Origin: Armigeres subalbatus
Lineage: Eukaryota; Arthropoda; Insecta; Diptera; Culicidae
Assembly (NCBI RefSeq): GCF_024139115.2
Contig: NC_085140.1
Location: forward strand, 26,443,956 to 26,507,955
DNA: 64,000 bases
Direction: 5' to 3'
The notes below the pieces were generated by a model that had not been told where the DNA came from, ran no database searches, and was given only the letters and a program-made list of their open reading frames with translations. Positions 31,646-43,473 of the stretch are shown here, piece by piece. Both the position numbers and the translations under genes were made by a program. Position 1 is the stretch's first letter. Every line of letters begins with the position of its first letter.

Positions 31646-33840
31646 CCAGCTTTCCACGCTCGCCATAATGGCGGATGCTATAAAAAGTTTGACATTAACT
31701 GCTTCCCGACACTGAACTGAAATTATCGTCTAAGCATGCGTTAATGCTCTTCGTCGCCAACGACACCCCAGCATTTGTTATTTTTTCGACAACAATCGAC
31801 ACGAGTATCCAACTTCAACATTTTTACATTATCATAAGTATGAGTACATTTTAATTTTTAATTCTTTATTTCAGAAATCTTAGCCATGTCTAACAGCAAT
31901 AGCCGTTCGAGGTTATTCTTAAAAATGCTTACGGATTCCCTTGCCCGTTAAGCCCGCCTTCAAGTTATGGTCAGAAAAGGTTTTCTGGATTCGTTCTCAC
32001 TATCGCATTGAAGTAAAGAACCTACATTATATTTATTTACGGAAGAATGTTTTTGTTGCTTTGCTTTGAAACTACTTTCGACCCCGGGAGATCTACTCAG
32101 ACCCAAAAGGAGAACTACCTAAGCCCCAAGCTGCTGGTTTTAAGCCAACGCCAGCTCCCGGGGTGGGCGTGAAAGTAATTCTCTAACAGCTGGCGACCTT
32201 TGGCGGTTTAATTTTGTCAACATCGAATCGCTGAAAACTTGAAGAGTTCTCCATCTTCGGAAACGTATTAGCCTCGCAGCAACACCGGCATATAAACAAC
32301 ATGAACACTATCGTCATAAACAGAAGTTCGTATGTTCGTATGCGGCTTTAGACCGGCTGTTGCGTGTAGTTGATTGGTATCGCAGGAAACGCCGCAGCAG
32401 ACTCGGGGCTTCGATCATTCCTGTCTCAGCATGCTGTATGTCAGCGAGGAATTGTGCTAGGGCTTCATCCGACAAGACAAGTACGACGTCTTTCGGGATA
32501 AGACTTACTAAAAATTGGGACCCGGACTTAATTTAGGGCAAACCACATTTCACTCCACGCCACTCAGATTTCTAAAAACTTCTCGCATCGTGAGTCTTTA
32601 CGACCGCTCGTCTTTCCAGCAGAACACCCACTTTCCTGCAGTCGTATGTTGTCTGTCTTCTCGTTTTTCAGCTTCCGTAGCTGGTGAGTTACTACCTCTT
32701 CCACCTCAATATACACTCAACTTCTAAAAACAACAATCGGCATGGAGCTTAATAACACACACCGTTGCCGTCCAGTTTATCATAAGAATATTATCCAAAG
32801 TACTGCTTTGTATAGAATTTATTATTCCGACGTATTCCGAAAAACGTCGTACTTGTCGGATGAAGCCCAAGCACAATTCCTCGCTGAAAAAGAATGCCCC
32901 CCTTTCCATCGATACAACATGCGAAAGCAGTAATTGTCGAAACCCTGGATCTGGAGTCGCAACAGCCGGTCTAAAGCCGCATGAACACAATGTTACATAC
33001 GAGCTTCTATGTAAGCCGATAGTGTTCATGATGTTTATGAGCCGGTGTAGCGACAAGGCTAATACGTTTCCAAAGATGGAGAGCTCTTCAAGTTTGCAGT
33101 GATTTTAACTCCACAAAATCAAACCACCGAAGATCACCAGCTGTTGGATACTGACTTTTGTGCTTGAGACTTAGGTAGTTCACCTTCTGGGTCTGAACAG
33201 ATCTCCCGGGGTCGAAAGAAGACTCAAAGCAAAGCAACAAAATCGTTCTCCCGTAAATTTAAGGTTCTTTACTTCAATGGTAAGCTGTCGTGCGCAAGAT
33301 GAATACACCACTAGGTGTTCCAATCTGCCAAATTCACGATTCAGCCATCTTGGATTTTAGTATGGGAGAGCCAGCCGGTTTGTTTATGTTTTGCACCGAA
33401 AATGAATTTTTCACCCCCGCCTTCTTCTCGTCCATAAATTGGGCAGACTGCAACACCTAGCTGTGTATTCATCTTGGTCGTGCGATAGTGAGAACGGATG
33501 TAGAAAACTTTTTCTGACCACCACTTATAGGCGAGCTTGACGGGCAAGGGAATCCGTAAGTAATTTTAAGAATAACCTCGAACTGCTATTGCTTTCATGT
33601 CCAAACTAAGATTTCTGAAATAAAGAATTAAAAATTAAATGTACTCATATGAAAAAATGTAAAAATGTTGAAGTTGGATACTCGAGTAGATTGTTGTCGA
33701 AAAAATAACAAATGTTGGGTTGTCGTTGACGACGAAGAGCATCAACGCCTGCTTAGACGATGATTTCAGTTCAGTGTCTGGAAGCAGTTAATGTCAAACT
33801 TTTTATAGCATCCGCCATTATGGCGAGCGTGGAAAGCTGG
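31646..33840. mobile_element. 2.2-kb giant inverted repeat (foldback), hairpin locus
   Basis: The left arm starts CCAGCTTTCCACGCTCGCCA and the right arm ends with its inverted copy (…GCGAGCGTGGAAAGCTGG). Matching continues inward for about 860 bases on the left (to about 32510) and about 1000 on the right (from about 32835), the excess including a 182-bp P-like MITE. The arms differ by frequent substitutions and small indels, so duplication is old. Both carry remnants of the same reading, such as RKTSYLS and GLKPH, but with stops in each arm. No target-site duplication was found. A transcript of either strand would fold into a very long hairpin. It could be a foldback transposon or an inverted duplication of a lost gene. 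Confidence 0.85.
33295..33476. mobile_element. P-element-like MITE with exact 8-bp TSD
   Basis: Ends CAAGATGAATACACCACTAG and the inverse of CTAGCTGTGTATTCATCTTG, flanked by GTCGTGCG at 33287-33294 and 33477-33484. P elements make 8-bp duplications and start CATGATGAAATAA, so the ends fit that superfamily. This is an inference; hAT also makes 8-bp duplications. The left arm of the giant inverted repeat lacks this insertion, which gives a clear empty site. A 68-codon minus ORF crosses it but has no domain. Confidence 0.75.
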
Positions 33841-34569
33841 ATTGCAACTTAAAAATTAAAATGTTCGAAGGAAGTTTTGGAATAAAAAACATACAAATAT
33901 AAAACCTTAAAATTAGATAAAAATAAATCCAAAAATTTGAAAATATTAAATTTTGCGTTTAAAAAAAACTAAAATTAGAAATTTACAAATTTACAATATT
34001 AAAATTTAATAGTTTTCAAAGGATTTGAAAAATATGCATTGATAATAAGAATTCTTGAATTTAAAATAATATAAATTACTATTGATTTTTTTTTTTTTTA
34101 ATTTCAGGTCTAAAAATAAAAAAACTTATTTCTTGAAAACCCAAAAATTTATTTTTTTGCGGATTGAAAAAAATTTAAATAAAAAAAATGTTGGTTAAAA
34201 TAAAAAAAAATCAAAATTTTTAAAAGTTTAAATGAAAAATTTAATATATGACAATTTAAAAATTTAAGAATTTTTAGAAATTAATTTTGAATTAGGAATT
34301 TAAAAACAAATGTCCAAATTTAAAAATGAAAAAAAAACTAAAATAAATATTTAAAAATGTAAAACTTTTAAAATTTACCAATTTAACAAAAAAATTAAAA
34401 ATTAAAAAAAAAAATAAAAAAAATTAAAAATTTAAAAAAATTAAAAATTTAAAACAATTAAAAATATTTAAAAAATTAAGGTAAATATATTTGAAAATTT
34501 AGAATTAAAAAAATTAAAACTTAAAAAAAGAATAAAAATTTTAAAATAAAAAACTTAAGAATTTTATTA

Positions 34570-34759
34570 AGGGGAAAGACGGCTTTGGCAGGTTTTGTTC
34601 TATTATCGTCAGGGGGGTTTTCGTCGACCAAATTTTATGAAATTTGGCCACAATATTATTTGATATGCAAAGAATGTTTAGGCCAAATTTGAGCATAGTC
34701 AGTCATAAAAACCCCCCTGCCAATAATAGAACAAAACCTGCCAAAGCCGTCATTCCCCA
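34570..34759. mobile_element. M1 MITE, copy 2
   Basis: GGGGAAAGACGGCTTTGGCA … GCCAAAGCCGTCATTCCCC with TA on both sides (34568-34569, 34760-34761). Relative to copies 1, 4 and 5 the centre is flipped (CGACCAAATTTTATG comes first), which a palindromic element allows. Confidence 0.9.
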
Positions 34760-35336
34760 TATTAAACAAATAATAAAGTTGAAAAATTAAAAAAATTAAA
34801 TTCTAAAAATTCGGAAATTGGAAAAAAAATTTAAAAAAACTAAAAATTTAAAGGCTCAAAATTTAAAATAATGTATTTGAAATTTTTTTAAAAAGTAATT
34901 ATAAATTTAGAAATTATAAAAACTAAAAAAAAAATCAAGATTTCAACATTGCATTTAAGGATTTCATAAAAAATTGCAACATTTGAAAAATGAAAAAAAA
35001 TGATCCTTTTTCAAAACTTGGTGAATTAAAGTTTTTTCTACAAGAAATACAAGAATTTAAGCACCCTAAATTCCCTTCCTTTCCTTCAATATTATTGTAT
35101 TCCCTAACCTCGACCAAACCGCGAGTCTTACGGTTCCCCAAAACTAACATTAGTGTATAAGAATCATAATAAACTGTATTTTTAAAAACATGATTCCGGC
35201 TCCGCAACGCTTCACGGCAAATGAGCCTTTCAAATAAACAATAGATTAAAAAAAAGAAATACAAGAACGTAAAAATTAAAAAAATCAATGATTTCAAAAA
35301 CTAATAAAATACAGATATCAAATAATATTTTATATA

Positions 35337-35471
35337 GGGGAAATGACGGCTTTGGCAGTTTTTTTCTATTATTGTCAGGGGGTTTTATGTTTAGGCCAAA
35401 TTTGAGCACAATTTATTTTTGGAAAAACCCCCCTGACAATAATAGAACAAAACCTGCCAAAGCGTGTTTTA
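35337..35471. mobile_element. M1 MITE, copy 3, internally deleted
   Basis: GGGGAAATGACGGCTTTGGC at left, AACCTGCCAAAGC at right. Only about 135 bases, with most of the centre missing and the right terminal G/C run replaced by GTGTTTT. Confidence 0.8.
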
Positions 35472-36438
35472 TTATTCATTAAAAAAATGAAAAAATTAAA
35501 AAAAAACACAAATTTGGGGAAACAAAAAAAAAATAACGGAAAACTTAAAAAAATATTCGAATTGAAAAAAAAATTAACGAATTAGAGAATTCAAAATTCA
35601 ACTACCCAAAAAAAAATTAAATCATTTTCAAAGAGACTTGCAACCCTAGCCTGGCTAATTGTTTAAAACTTTTTTAAATTGAAACAAATATGATTTTTTT
35701 TATTTGAAAATTTTAACAAATTGCAAACTACAAAACATAAACAAAAATTGACCTCAACTAAAAAATTCAAAGATTTATCAAAAAATAAAAAATTAAATGA
35801 TTTTTTTTTTACTTTTAAGTTTCTGGAATTCGAAAACATCACGGAGTAGCAACCATTAATATGTACAGTCAGTTTAAGCTTAGTCTAAGAGAAGCTAAGC
35901 TTAAGTTTTTGGAATTTGAAAACAAAAATAAAAAATTAAAATTAAAAATCCCCAGATTTAAATATTTCAAAGAGGAAAAATGAAATTCCAAACGTCAATT
36001 TTCAAAAGATTTAAAAATTAAAACATTTCAATATAAAATAATATAAATTCCTACACATTTTATTAAATTTTTAAAATAATATATATTTTTTTAACACCCA
36101 AAAATTTATTTCTTAAATTTTAAATTGAAAATAAATTCAATTTTCGAGAACGTGGAAATTTAAAAAATTCCATACTTAAGAATTCCAAAATTTTAAAACT
36201 TAAAGCTAAAAAATTTCAAAATAAAAACTTTGAAAATTATTTATTTTTGTATTTTGACTACATTTTTGAAAATTTAAATAAAAAAATGGGGTTTAAAAAT
36301 AAAAAAATATAAAATTGAGAAATTGGAAAATTTTAAGATTTAAAAATTTAAAGATTTATACCTGAATATGCAAAAAAATAATTTGAAGATTCCAAAATTT
36401 AAAAATTTAAGCTTTGAAAACTTAAAAAAAATCAAATA

Positions 36439-36627
36439 GGGGGAATGACGGCTTTGGCAGATTTTGTTTTATTATTGGCAGGGGGGTTTTTTATGACTGA
36501 CTAGGCTCAAATTTGGCCCAAACATTCTTTGCATATCAAAGAATATTGTGACCAAATTTTATAAAATTTGGTCGACAAAAACCCCCTGCCAATAATAGAA
36601 CAAAACCTGCCAAAGCCGTCTTCCCCC
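36439..36627. mobile_element. M1 MITE, copy 4
   Basis: GGGGGAATGACGGCTTTGGC … GCCAAAGCCGTCTTCCCCC, TA at 36437-36438 and 36628-36629. Very close to copies 1 and 5. Confidence 0.92.
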
Positions 36628-36828
36628 TACATTTCAAATTAAAATATTTAAAAAATGTGAAAATCTAAAAATTTAGGAGTTAAAAAACAAAAATTTAAAA
36701 ACTGAAATACTTGAAAATTTAGAAACTAAAAAATTTTTATATTGAAAAAAAAATAAATTTAGGAATTTGAAAATTCATAAATTTGGAGATTTAAAAATTT
36801 AGACATTAATCAAATTAGTGATTTTTTT

Positions 36829-36900
36829 TTCTTTATTTCTTTATGAGGTTTTTAGCCCTGGGCTGGTTCACCCAGGGGACTGAAGAGAAGGCTAATACGC
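36829..36900 (-). mobile_element. Non-LTR-like 3' tail, second copy
   Basis: T-run, CTTTATTTCTTTATGAGG, then AGCCCTGGGCTGGTTCACCC. Compare 30955-31012. Probably a truncated retroelement end in reverse. Confidence 0.4.
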
Positions 36901-37599
36901 CTACCCACCATTCGTTCAATATGGCGTACAATGTTTTTGTTTTAATCTCGTTTAATTCATGATAACAAAGCTACGGAAGTATCGACGGGCTATTTTTCGA
37001 CATAATAAAGCCATACAAACACAAAAGGTTCGATAAACCTCAACTAATTGCAAGTTTTCGCCAGGAAAAGTTAATTGCCGATAATTAGCACTAGCTGCGT
37101 ACGAACCAATCACCCAAAATGAGCAGCTGAATTCGGGTATACCACCCAGAAACTGGGTACCAAAAACAGCAGTACCAAAAACAATGTTGGGTAGAGTGCC
37201 ATTGTACCGCGGATGACAGGCGTTTCACCCTCCTGGGTTCACCTCAGCTGATTCACATCAAGACAAAATTAATGATTTAAAATTTGAAAATAGGAAAAAT
37301 AAAACTATAACTAAAACAACTAAGGCAATCATTTATACGTAAAGGTGATCTCATTTAATACGACCATTTCTTCATTTCAGCACGATTACTTTTCCAGTCT
37401 ACCGCGCGCCCAATTGCCAATATTTCCAGATCGGAAGAATTTTAAGACACTGGCACTGTGGTGAGTTAAGGTCAAGGAGCTAGACTTTACTAAGGTGGCG
37501 CAGATCAGCGTGGTAAAGTCTAGCTCATTGGGTTAAGGTCTTTTTCGATTAATTCCACCCTATTGTAACGGTACCACTAAGACGTCTCTCGGTTGGACT
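36901..37599. other. Unique DNA with one short hairpin
   Basis: GGAGCTAGACTTTAC (37478) is mirrored by GTAAAGTCTAGCTC (37515), a small imperfect stem with a spacer of about 20 bases. Otherwise no repeat or coding signal is seen. Confidence 0.45.
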
Positions 37600-37810
37600 T
37601 CTTCATCGTCTTCTTCTTCTATGATTCTACATTCCAACTGGAACTTGGCCTGCTTTTCAACTTTCCAACTATTCTACTAGCATTTCCTCAATTATTGATT
37701 GAAAGCTTGTACATGGCCGCCATTTAATGAGTGCAGGGTGTCGATAATGTTTCCCACTCAAAAACATCATACGCCTTTGCTCGCAAGGCTGACTGGAGGA
37801 CCCTATTCGG
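37600..37810 (-). mobile_element. Family B SINE, internally deleted
   Basis: In reverse: tail (CTTCTTCTTCT), ACATTCCAACTGGAACTTGG, CCTGCTTTTCAACTT, AATTATTGATTGAAAGCTTG, then a gap, GATAATGTTTCCCACTC and head remnant ATACGCCTTTGCTCGCAAGG. The part with the B-box is missing. Confidence 0.75.
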
Positions 37811-38277
37811 AGATCGATTGGTCAAAACTTTGATGGCCACTTTATACTTTGAGGAAGGGTAGATTACATTTTCAGCTACTTTTCTATACAGAACTTTAAG
37901 TATATTTGTCAAGCAAATTAGCCGTTTTTGTCTGCAGCTGTCCAAATCATCGTTTTTTGGCAAATTTATCAGCAATCACAAATTTCAATCTTTCAGAAAC
38001 ATTTTCCGGTGACATGGGCACACAATCTTCTACCAAATTCATGGCAAATTCAATACTTGCGTTTTTCTTACGCGGATGTCCATACTTTTATACTATCTTT
38101 CCGCTTCCATAATAGATTGAACTTTAACAGATCGTATCAAAATGTTCACCACTGAAAGAGGAGAGCTTTCTAAACAATTTGCTGTCAAAAAAATTGAGAA
38201 TCAATCACTAGAATCTTTGTAAAAACGCAGTACGTCTAGATTTTGAGTGAGTCAACCTTTAGCAATCCTTCACTTCC

Positions 38278-38357
38278 TATACTGCCGTCATACGCATATT
38301 AGTGTTTGCTGGGATTCCCTATATACATGGGACAGTTATGCGTATAACGGCAGTATA
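38278..38357. mobile_element. 80-bp hairpin MITE
   Basis: TATACTGCCGTCATACGCAT at left pairs with ATGCGTATAACGGCAGTATA at right; about 40 bases of loop. No clear TSD. Confidence 0.7.
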
Positions 38358-39959
38358 CCACCGTAAGAACGTGACTGGCACGCCGGTACCATTGCCGGTG
38401 CTTTCCAATTGTGTATACATATTGTGAATGGATAGTCAATCCCAACCCCCATTCATTTTATTCTCTGTACAATTTATTTAGTTCTAGTCAATTACGAAGT
38501 AGCAAATACAAATGGAACGCCCATGATGCCTATGCTCATTAAAACTTAGTTATCACTATCACACAGTGATTGTGGAAAAATATTAATTAAAAGTTAAAAT
38601 AGAAGAATAGTTAATCAAGCGCTCGTGTCGTCGTCAGCTTTTATTATTTCACCGGAGCAATATACATATTTTTTGCTGACGAGCACCATCTCGCCTTTGT
38701 CGCGGTTTGTCGTATCAGCGTAGCAGTGTGGGGAAGCTAGCTGATAAACTTGTTTCACGATTTCTCGAATTAGTCATGTATTGATTGTATTTTTTCAACG
38801 TCGCACAGAGGGGCGAATTAAAAAAACGGAAAAGATCAATTATACAAGCACTATGCAAAGCACCGACAAATGCGGTTTTTAAGTTGATTAGTCTGATGAG
38901 AGTAAAAAATTGACAAACTAATACAACAGCTGGAAAATGGGTTTCGGTTCTCATTATACGAATTTGTCCCACTGTGCGTCTCCGTCGCTTGCTGTGAATG
39001 TTTGCACCACGGATCAATGTTTGGCGTCGCGATAAGGCGCGAGCTATAAGCCACTTGTTGGATTCTGGTGTTGTTATAATCTGCTTCTGGAAAGTTTTTG
39101 CTCGCGGACTTTGTCTATTCAGCAGGGTTCAGTGGATCGGATGTTATGGGCAGAGGTGAGGGCATAACTACCAACAGCTGTTAACTCTTTATCAACCGTT
39201 GTTGCAATCTTGATTTTGATACCATAGCAGAACGTTTACAGAATATGTAGTTGTATCTATTCGAAATGAATGATGCGAGATAAATTACATCATAGATAAT
39301 AATAATATTGAATGTAATGCTGCGATTACGACCATTTATCTAAATGATATTATAAACGAATCTGTTCATTTATTCTATAATAAATGGCAAAAAGAAAACA
39401 AAGCTACATGCAGGGGCAGTTTGTTGAAAATATTATGTCCAAGGCGCTAATTTTCTATCAAAAATGTTAATTTTCGGATTCAACAAATTTTTACATCTGG
39501 TTCTAACAGCGACGAACATTCCTTTGATTCCCTCGTTTTATAGAACTACTTTCTAAATAAAACCTGGTTTCTATTTTATAGTTATCAAGAGATTCTTTAC
39601 GTCTAGCGTCGTAAGGATTCGTTTATTTTCTCACAAATAAAATCGGAAAGAATTGAACTTGTCGTTTTGGAAATTAGACGTCTTTGTCTGAATTTCAAAT
39701 TCTTTGATCTATATGTTCTGAATTAATTTAAAAACTTGATCAAATTCGCTCTTTACGGAGACAAGTTTAAATGCTTCAGCGTACACGAACGTAATGCAAG
39801 ACAAGTTTAAATCTGCAAGTTAAAATAATAAACAATTTCGTAAAACAACAACCATTGATATTATATAGAGACTGAACGAGCAAAGCCCGAATTGCTAAAT
39901 TTTAAAAGACTTGCCCAATTTTCGTCATCCTTGTATTTTATCCATTATCACATAAACCA
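38358..39959. other. Unique DNA, no gene recognised
   Basis: Includes a minus-strand 100-codon ORF (38715-39017) with no domain signal. ACAAGTTTAAATGC and ACAAGTTTAAATCTGC at 39762-39815 form a small direct repeat. Composition is ordinary for intergenic or intronic DNA. Confidence 0.4.
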
Positions 39960-41430
39960 AGCTTGCAAAAAGCAACAAGCAACAGCAGCGGGGAGGCAAC
40001 GCGTTGGTAGCTGTAGTCCGGTATTTGTTTGATTCCTCGCCTTCGAGCTCGAGTTTCATGAGCGAGTGAGTTCAGTTCAGCAGCGGTTTGAGAATTTGAG
40101 ATTATTTGTTTGGCGCCAACCTGACGATCAGCTTCATTCGCAATCAGTCGACTCGAGCGAGCGAGAAGGGATCTCCTCTGGCTGGCTGGCTGGGGCCGTA
40201 AAACTCGATGGGACTCTTATACACACATTAACGCTCGCAGCACAGGCTTAATAACAGCATGGTCCACCGTGACAGAGTGGAGGTAGGCAGGCAGTCAGTC
40301 ATATAGTGCTACCAACTACAGCTGGCCTGCGACTCGACTTCCACACAGATTGAGCAAGAGAGAGTCTGCAGCACTGCATGTCCCGCCACCGTTCGTTCTT
40401 TCTCAGTGTGCGAAGCTGCAGACTTAAGATAGGAAAGCAACAGCTCCAAGTTACTCGATGACAGAGGCGTTTGAAGACTTATCTTCATTTAATTTTAACA
40501 TAGAAAAATATATACTAAAAATTTTATGTACTCTAGTTTGAAAAGCACACTCTGTGAAATTTATATGACTCATCAGGTAATGCATGGTAATGCATCTTCC
40601 TCAAAGCATTTAACCCCCTGTCTGATAAGGCCTTACCACGTCAACCGAACAATCCCAGAAGAGAGCTAGACGACATGACAAAACGCAGATAAAATATCTC
40701 ACAGTTTGTTGCGTAGTATCTTTCTCGCTGTCTAGCGCTCGTTTCACACCTACACACAACCGATTCGGGGGCTTCCGTCATCATCATTTCCAACCATCAT
40801 TTTCATCATCATCATTATCATTATCATCATCAGTGGCTGCCTCGTATCAGTCACATTCATTCGTACTCGCGCGTACGTTGATTACATGCCTGCTGCGACG
40901 ACGACGTTGCCCTCGAGCATATGCTGCCTCGTCTGCTCACGAGCTTTTGGACACCTTGCCCGTTGTATTTTTTTTGTTTTTCGGAGCCCACCATCGCATC
41001 ACATCGGCACAAAGCGTTTAGCATCTGAATTCTGAAGAGATTCTTTTTTGTTTTCTTCGAACGTTTCGCTTCATCACATTTTTGGCCGAACGCATAGTCT
41101 TCCGTCCGAGGAAAATGACTTCGGTTGATTAAAAATACATGACCAGTTGTTAGTGAACGAACAACCAAAAGTAGCCAGCCAGCATATCAAAATAAATTGC
41201 TCTTGTTGATGATTCCGAATGCGCGCTACACGCTGCCGTGGTCGCCGTTGGTCGCCAATTCGCGGGATTCCTTCTCGTGGGATTTTGTATTTGGGCATCC
41301 TCTTTTTGGTCCGTTATTCGTATACGGCGAGGATACGGTTCCAGTTCAGTGGGCTTGTTTTTAAATGCCACACAATTGATGAACTGTAACCTGATGATGC
41401 GTTGAATGTGATTGGCCGTGGTAGACACTT
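39960..41430. promoter_or_regulatory. GC-richer island, candidate promoter or 5' UTR region
   Basis: CAGCAGCGG, CGAGCGAGCGAG and TCAGTTCAG words, a CATCATC microsatellite (about 40780-40835) and CpG-rich unique DNA. TCAGTT-type words at 40070-40080 would match an arthropod initiator, without a confirmed TATA or DPE. ORFs at 40833-41168 overlap on both strands and lack domains. Confidence 0.3.
40780..40835. repeat. CATCAT/ATTATC microsatellite
   Basis: Imperfect trinucleotide run CATCATCATTTTCATCATCA and onward with ATTATCATT interruptions. Confidence 0.8.
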
Positions 41431-41769
41431 GAGACTAGGAAAATGTTTGGCTATTTTTTGACGTAAGACTACGTCTGTGTTTTCTATATTGGGGTACACT
41501 TTACGATTGCGAAAATCGGGGACCGTCACGAAAATATGATAGACTTTAAACTTTAATATCTCAGCTGTTTCTCGATGGATTTTCAATTTTTTGGACCATT
41601 CGATCAAGGATGAGTCAACGCTTCTTTGCATTTATATGAAAATACTATTTTTAACTATTTAGTATAGATAATTGATAAAAAGTTTAGAAATAGGTAAACT
41701 AACCAATCACGAACATGCATCACTAGCACAGACATCAAAAATCAATCACTTGCGGGTTTGGATCTAATC
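41431..41769. other. AT-richer DNA, no gene recognised
   Basis: No repeat family assigned. The phrases AATATCTCAGCTGTTTCTCG and TTTTTTGGACCATTCGATCA resemble transposon-type spacer sequence, but no partner copy is present in the window. Confidence 0.3.
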
Positions 41770-41894
41770 TTCAGTTAGAACAAGATTTCACGCAGAGCAG
41801 ACGCATCAAAGCGATCGCTGCAGAGCGGACATAGCATCACGGAGGCGCTAATAACATTTTTAAAGAAAATCCATCGCATTGGTGGTGGTGCTCG

Positions 41895-42236
41895 ATGTGT
41901 TGCTGCAGATCATTCAACCTCAACGAACCAGCATTTCATATGAAGAAAGGGTTGACCATAGAAATAGCACTGTGGCGATCCCGCACCGCCAGTACCGATG
42001 CTGAAAATTCATTACAAATTGTGGTGTCAGTCAGTTGGAAAGGAGCATTGGGAAAAGAAAACTGGTTCTTCTCAGGTCCAACATTTTATGAAAAGAAAGA
42101 GTTAATTGCGAAAATGGACTGTTTCGGTGGCATCGGTTTTGGTGTGGTAGCTTGGATGCTGTTAGTGATTCCATCCATTCAAATTCACTTCATCATCTCC
42201 CTCCGACGCGCTATCAAATTCGCTATTTACGATTGA
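41895..42236 (+). CDS. Small ORF, copy 1 of a duplicated pair, unknown
   Basis: 113 codons beginning MCCCRSF. Residues about 49-76 read SWKGALGKENWFFSGPTFYE, then KKELIAKMDCF, and the ORF ends RRAIKFAIYD. A shorter diverged copy with the same two blocks in one frame lies at 42573-42740. Many differences in the shared block are synonymous, which hints at past coding function. A mid-section (FGVVAWMLLVIPSIQIHFII) is hydrophobic and could span a membrane, but it is absent from copy 2. No family recognised. Could be a fragment of a multicopy element. Confidence 0.3.
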   Translation: MCCCRSFNLNEPAFHMKKGLTIEIALWRSRTASTDAENSLQIVVSVSWKGALGKENWFFSGPTFYEKKELIAKMDCFGGIGFGVVAWMLLVIPSIQIHFIISLRRAIKFAIYD

Positions 42237-42572
42237 GCAGCAGTTTTCTTATATCTAATGAAGTAATTCCATTAGCACCGCCCCTTCATTAATCGTTATG
42301 AGTGCACATTATATTCACACCCATATCAGCTCACAAAAGGGCGGGGCTAACGGGCTTAATTTATTGAATACAAGAAAGCTGCTTTCCGGCGCGCGCGAGC
42401 CATTTTGTTCGGGATTCCGCGGAAAGAGCGGAATGAGCGGTTCGACAAAATTTGATGCAGCGGAGCGGACACAGCAACACGAAGGCGTGGATAGCAGTGG
42501 CAATGCTGAAAATTAAATTTCAAAATTATGGAAACTTAGCGAAAAACCATCAAGTGGCGGTCGGACAATTTC

Positions 42573-42740
42573 AATGTAAGGTGCTGACAAACGTTTGGAT
42601 ACAGTTAGTTATTGGAAAGACGCATTGGGAAAAGAAAATTGGTTCTTCTCAGGACCAGCATTTTATAGTAAGAAAGAGTTAATTGCGAAAATGGATTGTT
42701 TCTCCCACCGCCGCGCTATCAAATTTGCTAGTTACGATTG
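42573..42740 (+). pseudogene. Diverged copy 2 of the 41.9-kb ORF
   Basis: After a stop the frame reads DKRLDTVSYWKDALGKENWF, FSGPAFYSKKELIAKMDCF, then directly RRAIKFASYD and a stop. It lacks the hydrophobic segment of copy 1 and an obvious ATG. Upstream non-coding words (GCGGAGCGGACACAGCA near 42459; GCAGAGCGGACATAGCA near 41819 in copy 1) show that the duplication includes flanking DNA. Confidence 0.4.
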
Positions 42741-42741
42741 A

Positions 42742-43204
42742 GTTTTGCACTTTGAAGAAAGTTTATATCGGATTATCGGATCAACCTTCTTTTGTATAAA
42801 GACCTTTTTGGAAGACGCCACCCTCAAAAATGGCCGAAATAAAGGATAAATAAGCAGAATCAGAAGTGGCGTGAAACCAAACGCAAATATATTTATTTGC
42901 AACGTTTGGTTTTCGCCCGCGATGTAAGCGTACGTGGCAGAGTAAGGATTGTGATGTCCCCGACTGAAAGCCAGTCGAGTGGCTTCAGCGGCCGATGAGT
43001 CATGTTAATTCCACGGTTAGAGACTCAAAGTCCATCCATCTGGGAACAACTATTCGACTTCTTGGTTCAGTTGGCCTCGGAGCAGTTTGCTCAATGTAAA
43101 TAAAACGACACAAATTATTATGGCAAATACCATCAATTTCAAATAGATACGTAGTCCTACGTCACCTTTGCGTACAACCCGATTGGGCTGCACCTTTGAG
43201 TTTT
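42742..43204. other. Unique DNA, no gene recognised
   Basis: Contains ACGCAAATATATTTATTTGC, AACGTTTGGTTTTCGCC and a TACGTAGTCCTACGTCACCT block near 43150, which looks transposon-derived. No boundaries could be set. Confidence 0.3.
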
Positions 43205-43473
43205 TTTCTTTGTAGGCATTACATTCCCCACAGCAACAATACGGCCTCGCAGCAGCACTGCCACAATTATTAACTGCAGATTTTCTAAGTCAAGGTTACC
43301 ATTTTTGCAATCGTATATCTACATGGGGCTAGCACGATGATACTTTCAGGTCCAGGGAAATCGTGACAATTTTCTACAAAAAAAAATCGCAAATCGCAAT
43401 CAAAAGCAGACACCCTTAGAATGGTCTTCTTGGTTTGTAGCTGCGCGATAACCGATAGACCACGCGTCTAGCC
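43205..43473 (-). mobile_element. Family A SINE, heavily diverged
   Basis: In reverse: TTGTAGGCATTACATTCCCC, GGCCTCGCAGCAGCACTGCC, TTATTAACTGCAGATTTTCT, ATACTTTCAGGTCCAGGGAA, and a tRNA-like head with AATGGTCTTCTTGGTTTGTA. The B-box region is replaced by an A-rich stretch. Confidence 0.75.

Larger units (their letters stand above)
33841..36828. repeat. 3-kb AT-rich AAAATTTAAAAATT degenerate repeat block
   Basis: Extremely AT-rich DNA built of overlapping words like TTAAAAATTTAAAA. No ORF of note beyond those across embedded MITEs and short unique stretches (about 35050-35240, 35820-35905). Three family M1 MITEs sit inside. Similar DNA occurs at 31.3-31.6, 53.6-54.25 and 55.0-55.4 kb. Confidence 0.75.

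Noticed and set aside
33341..33547. 68-codon minus ORF as a THAP or P transposase fragment
   Set aside because: No Cys-His pattern of a THAP domain, and the ORF crosses the MITE boundary, so it is a chance fusion.
31646..33840. LTR retrotransposon
   Set aside because: The repeats are inverted, not direct, and no gag-pol, primer site or polypurine tract is visible.
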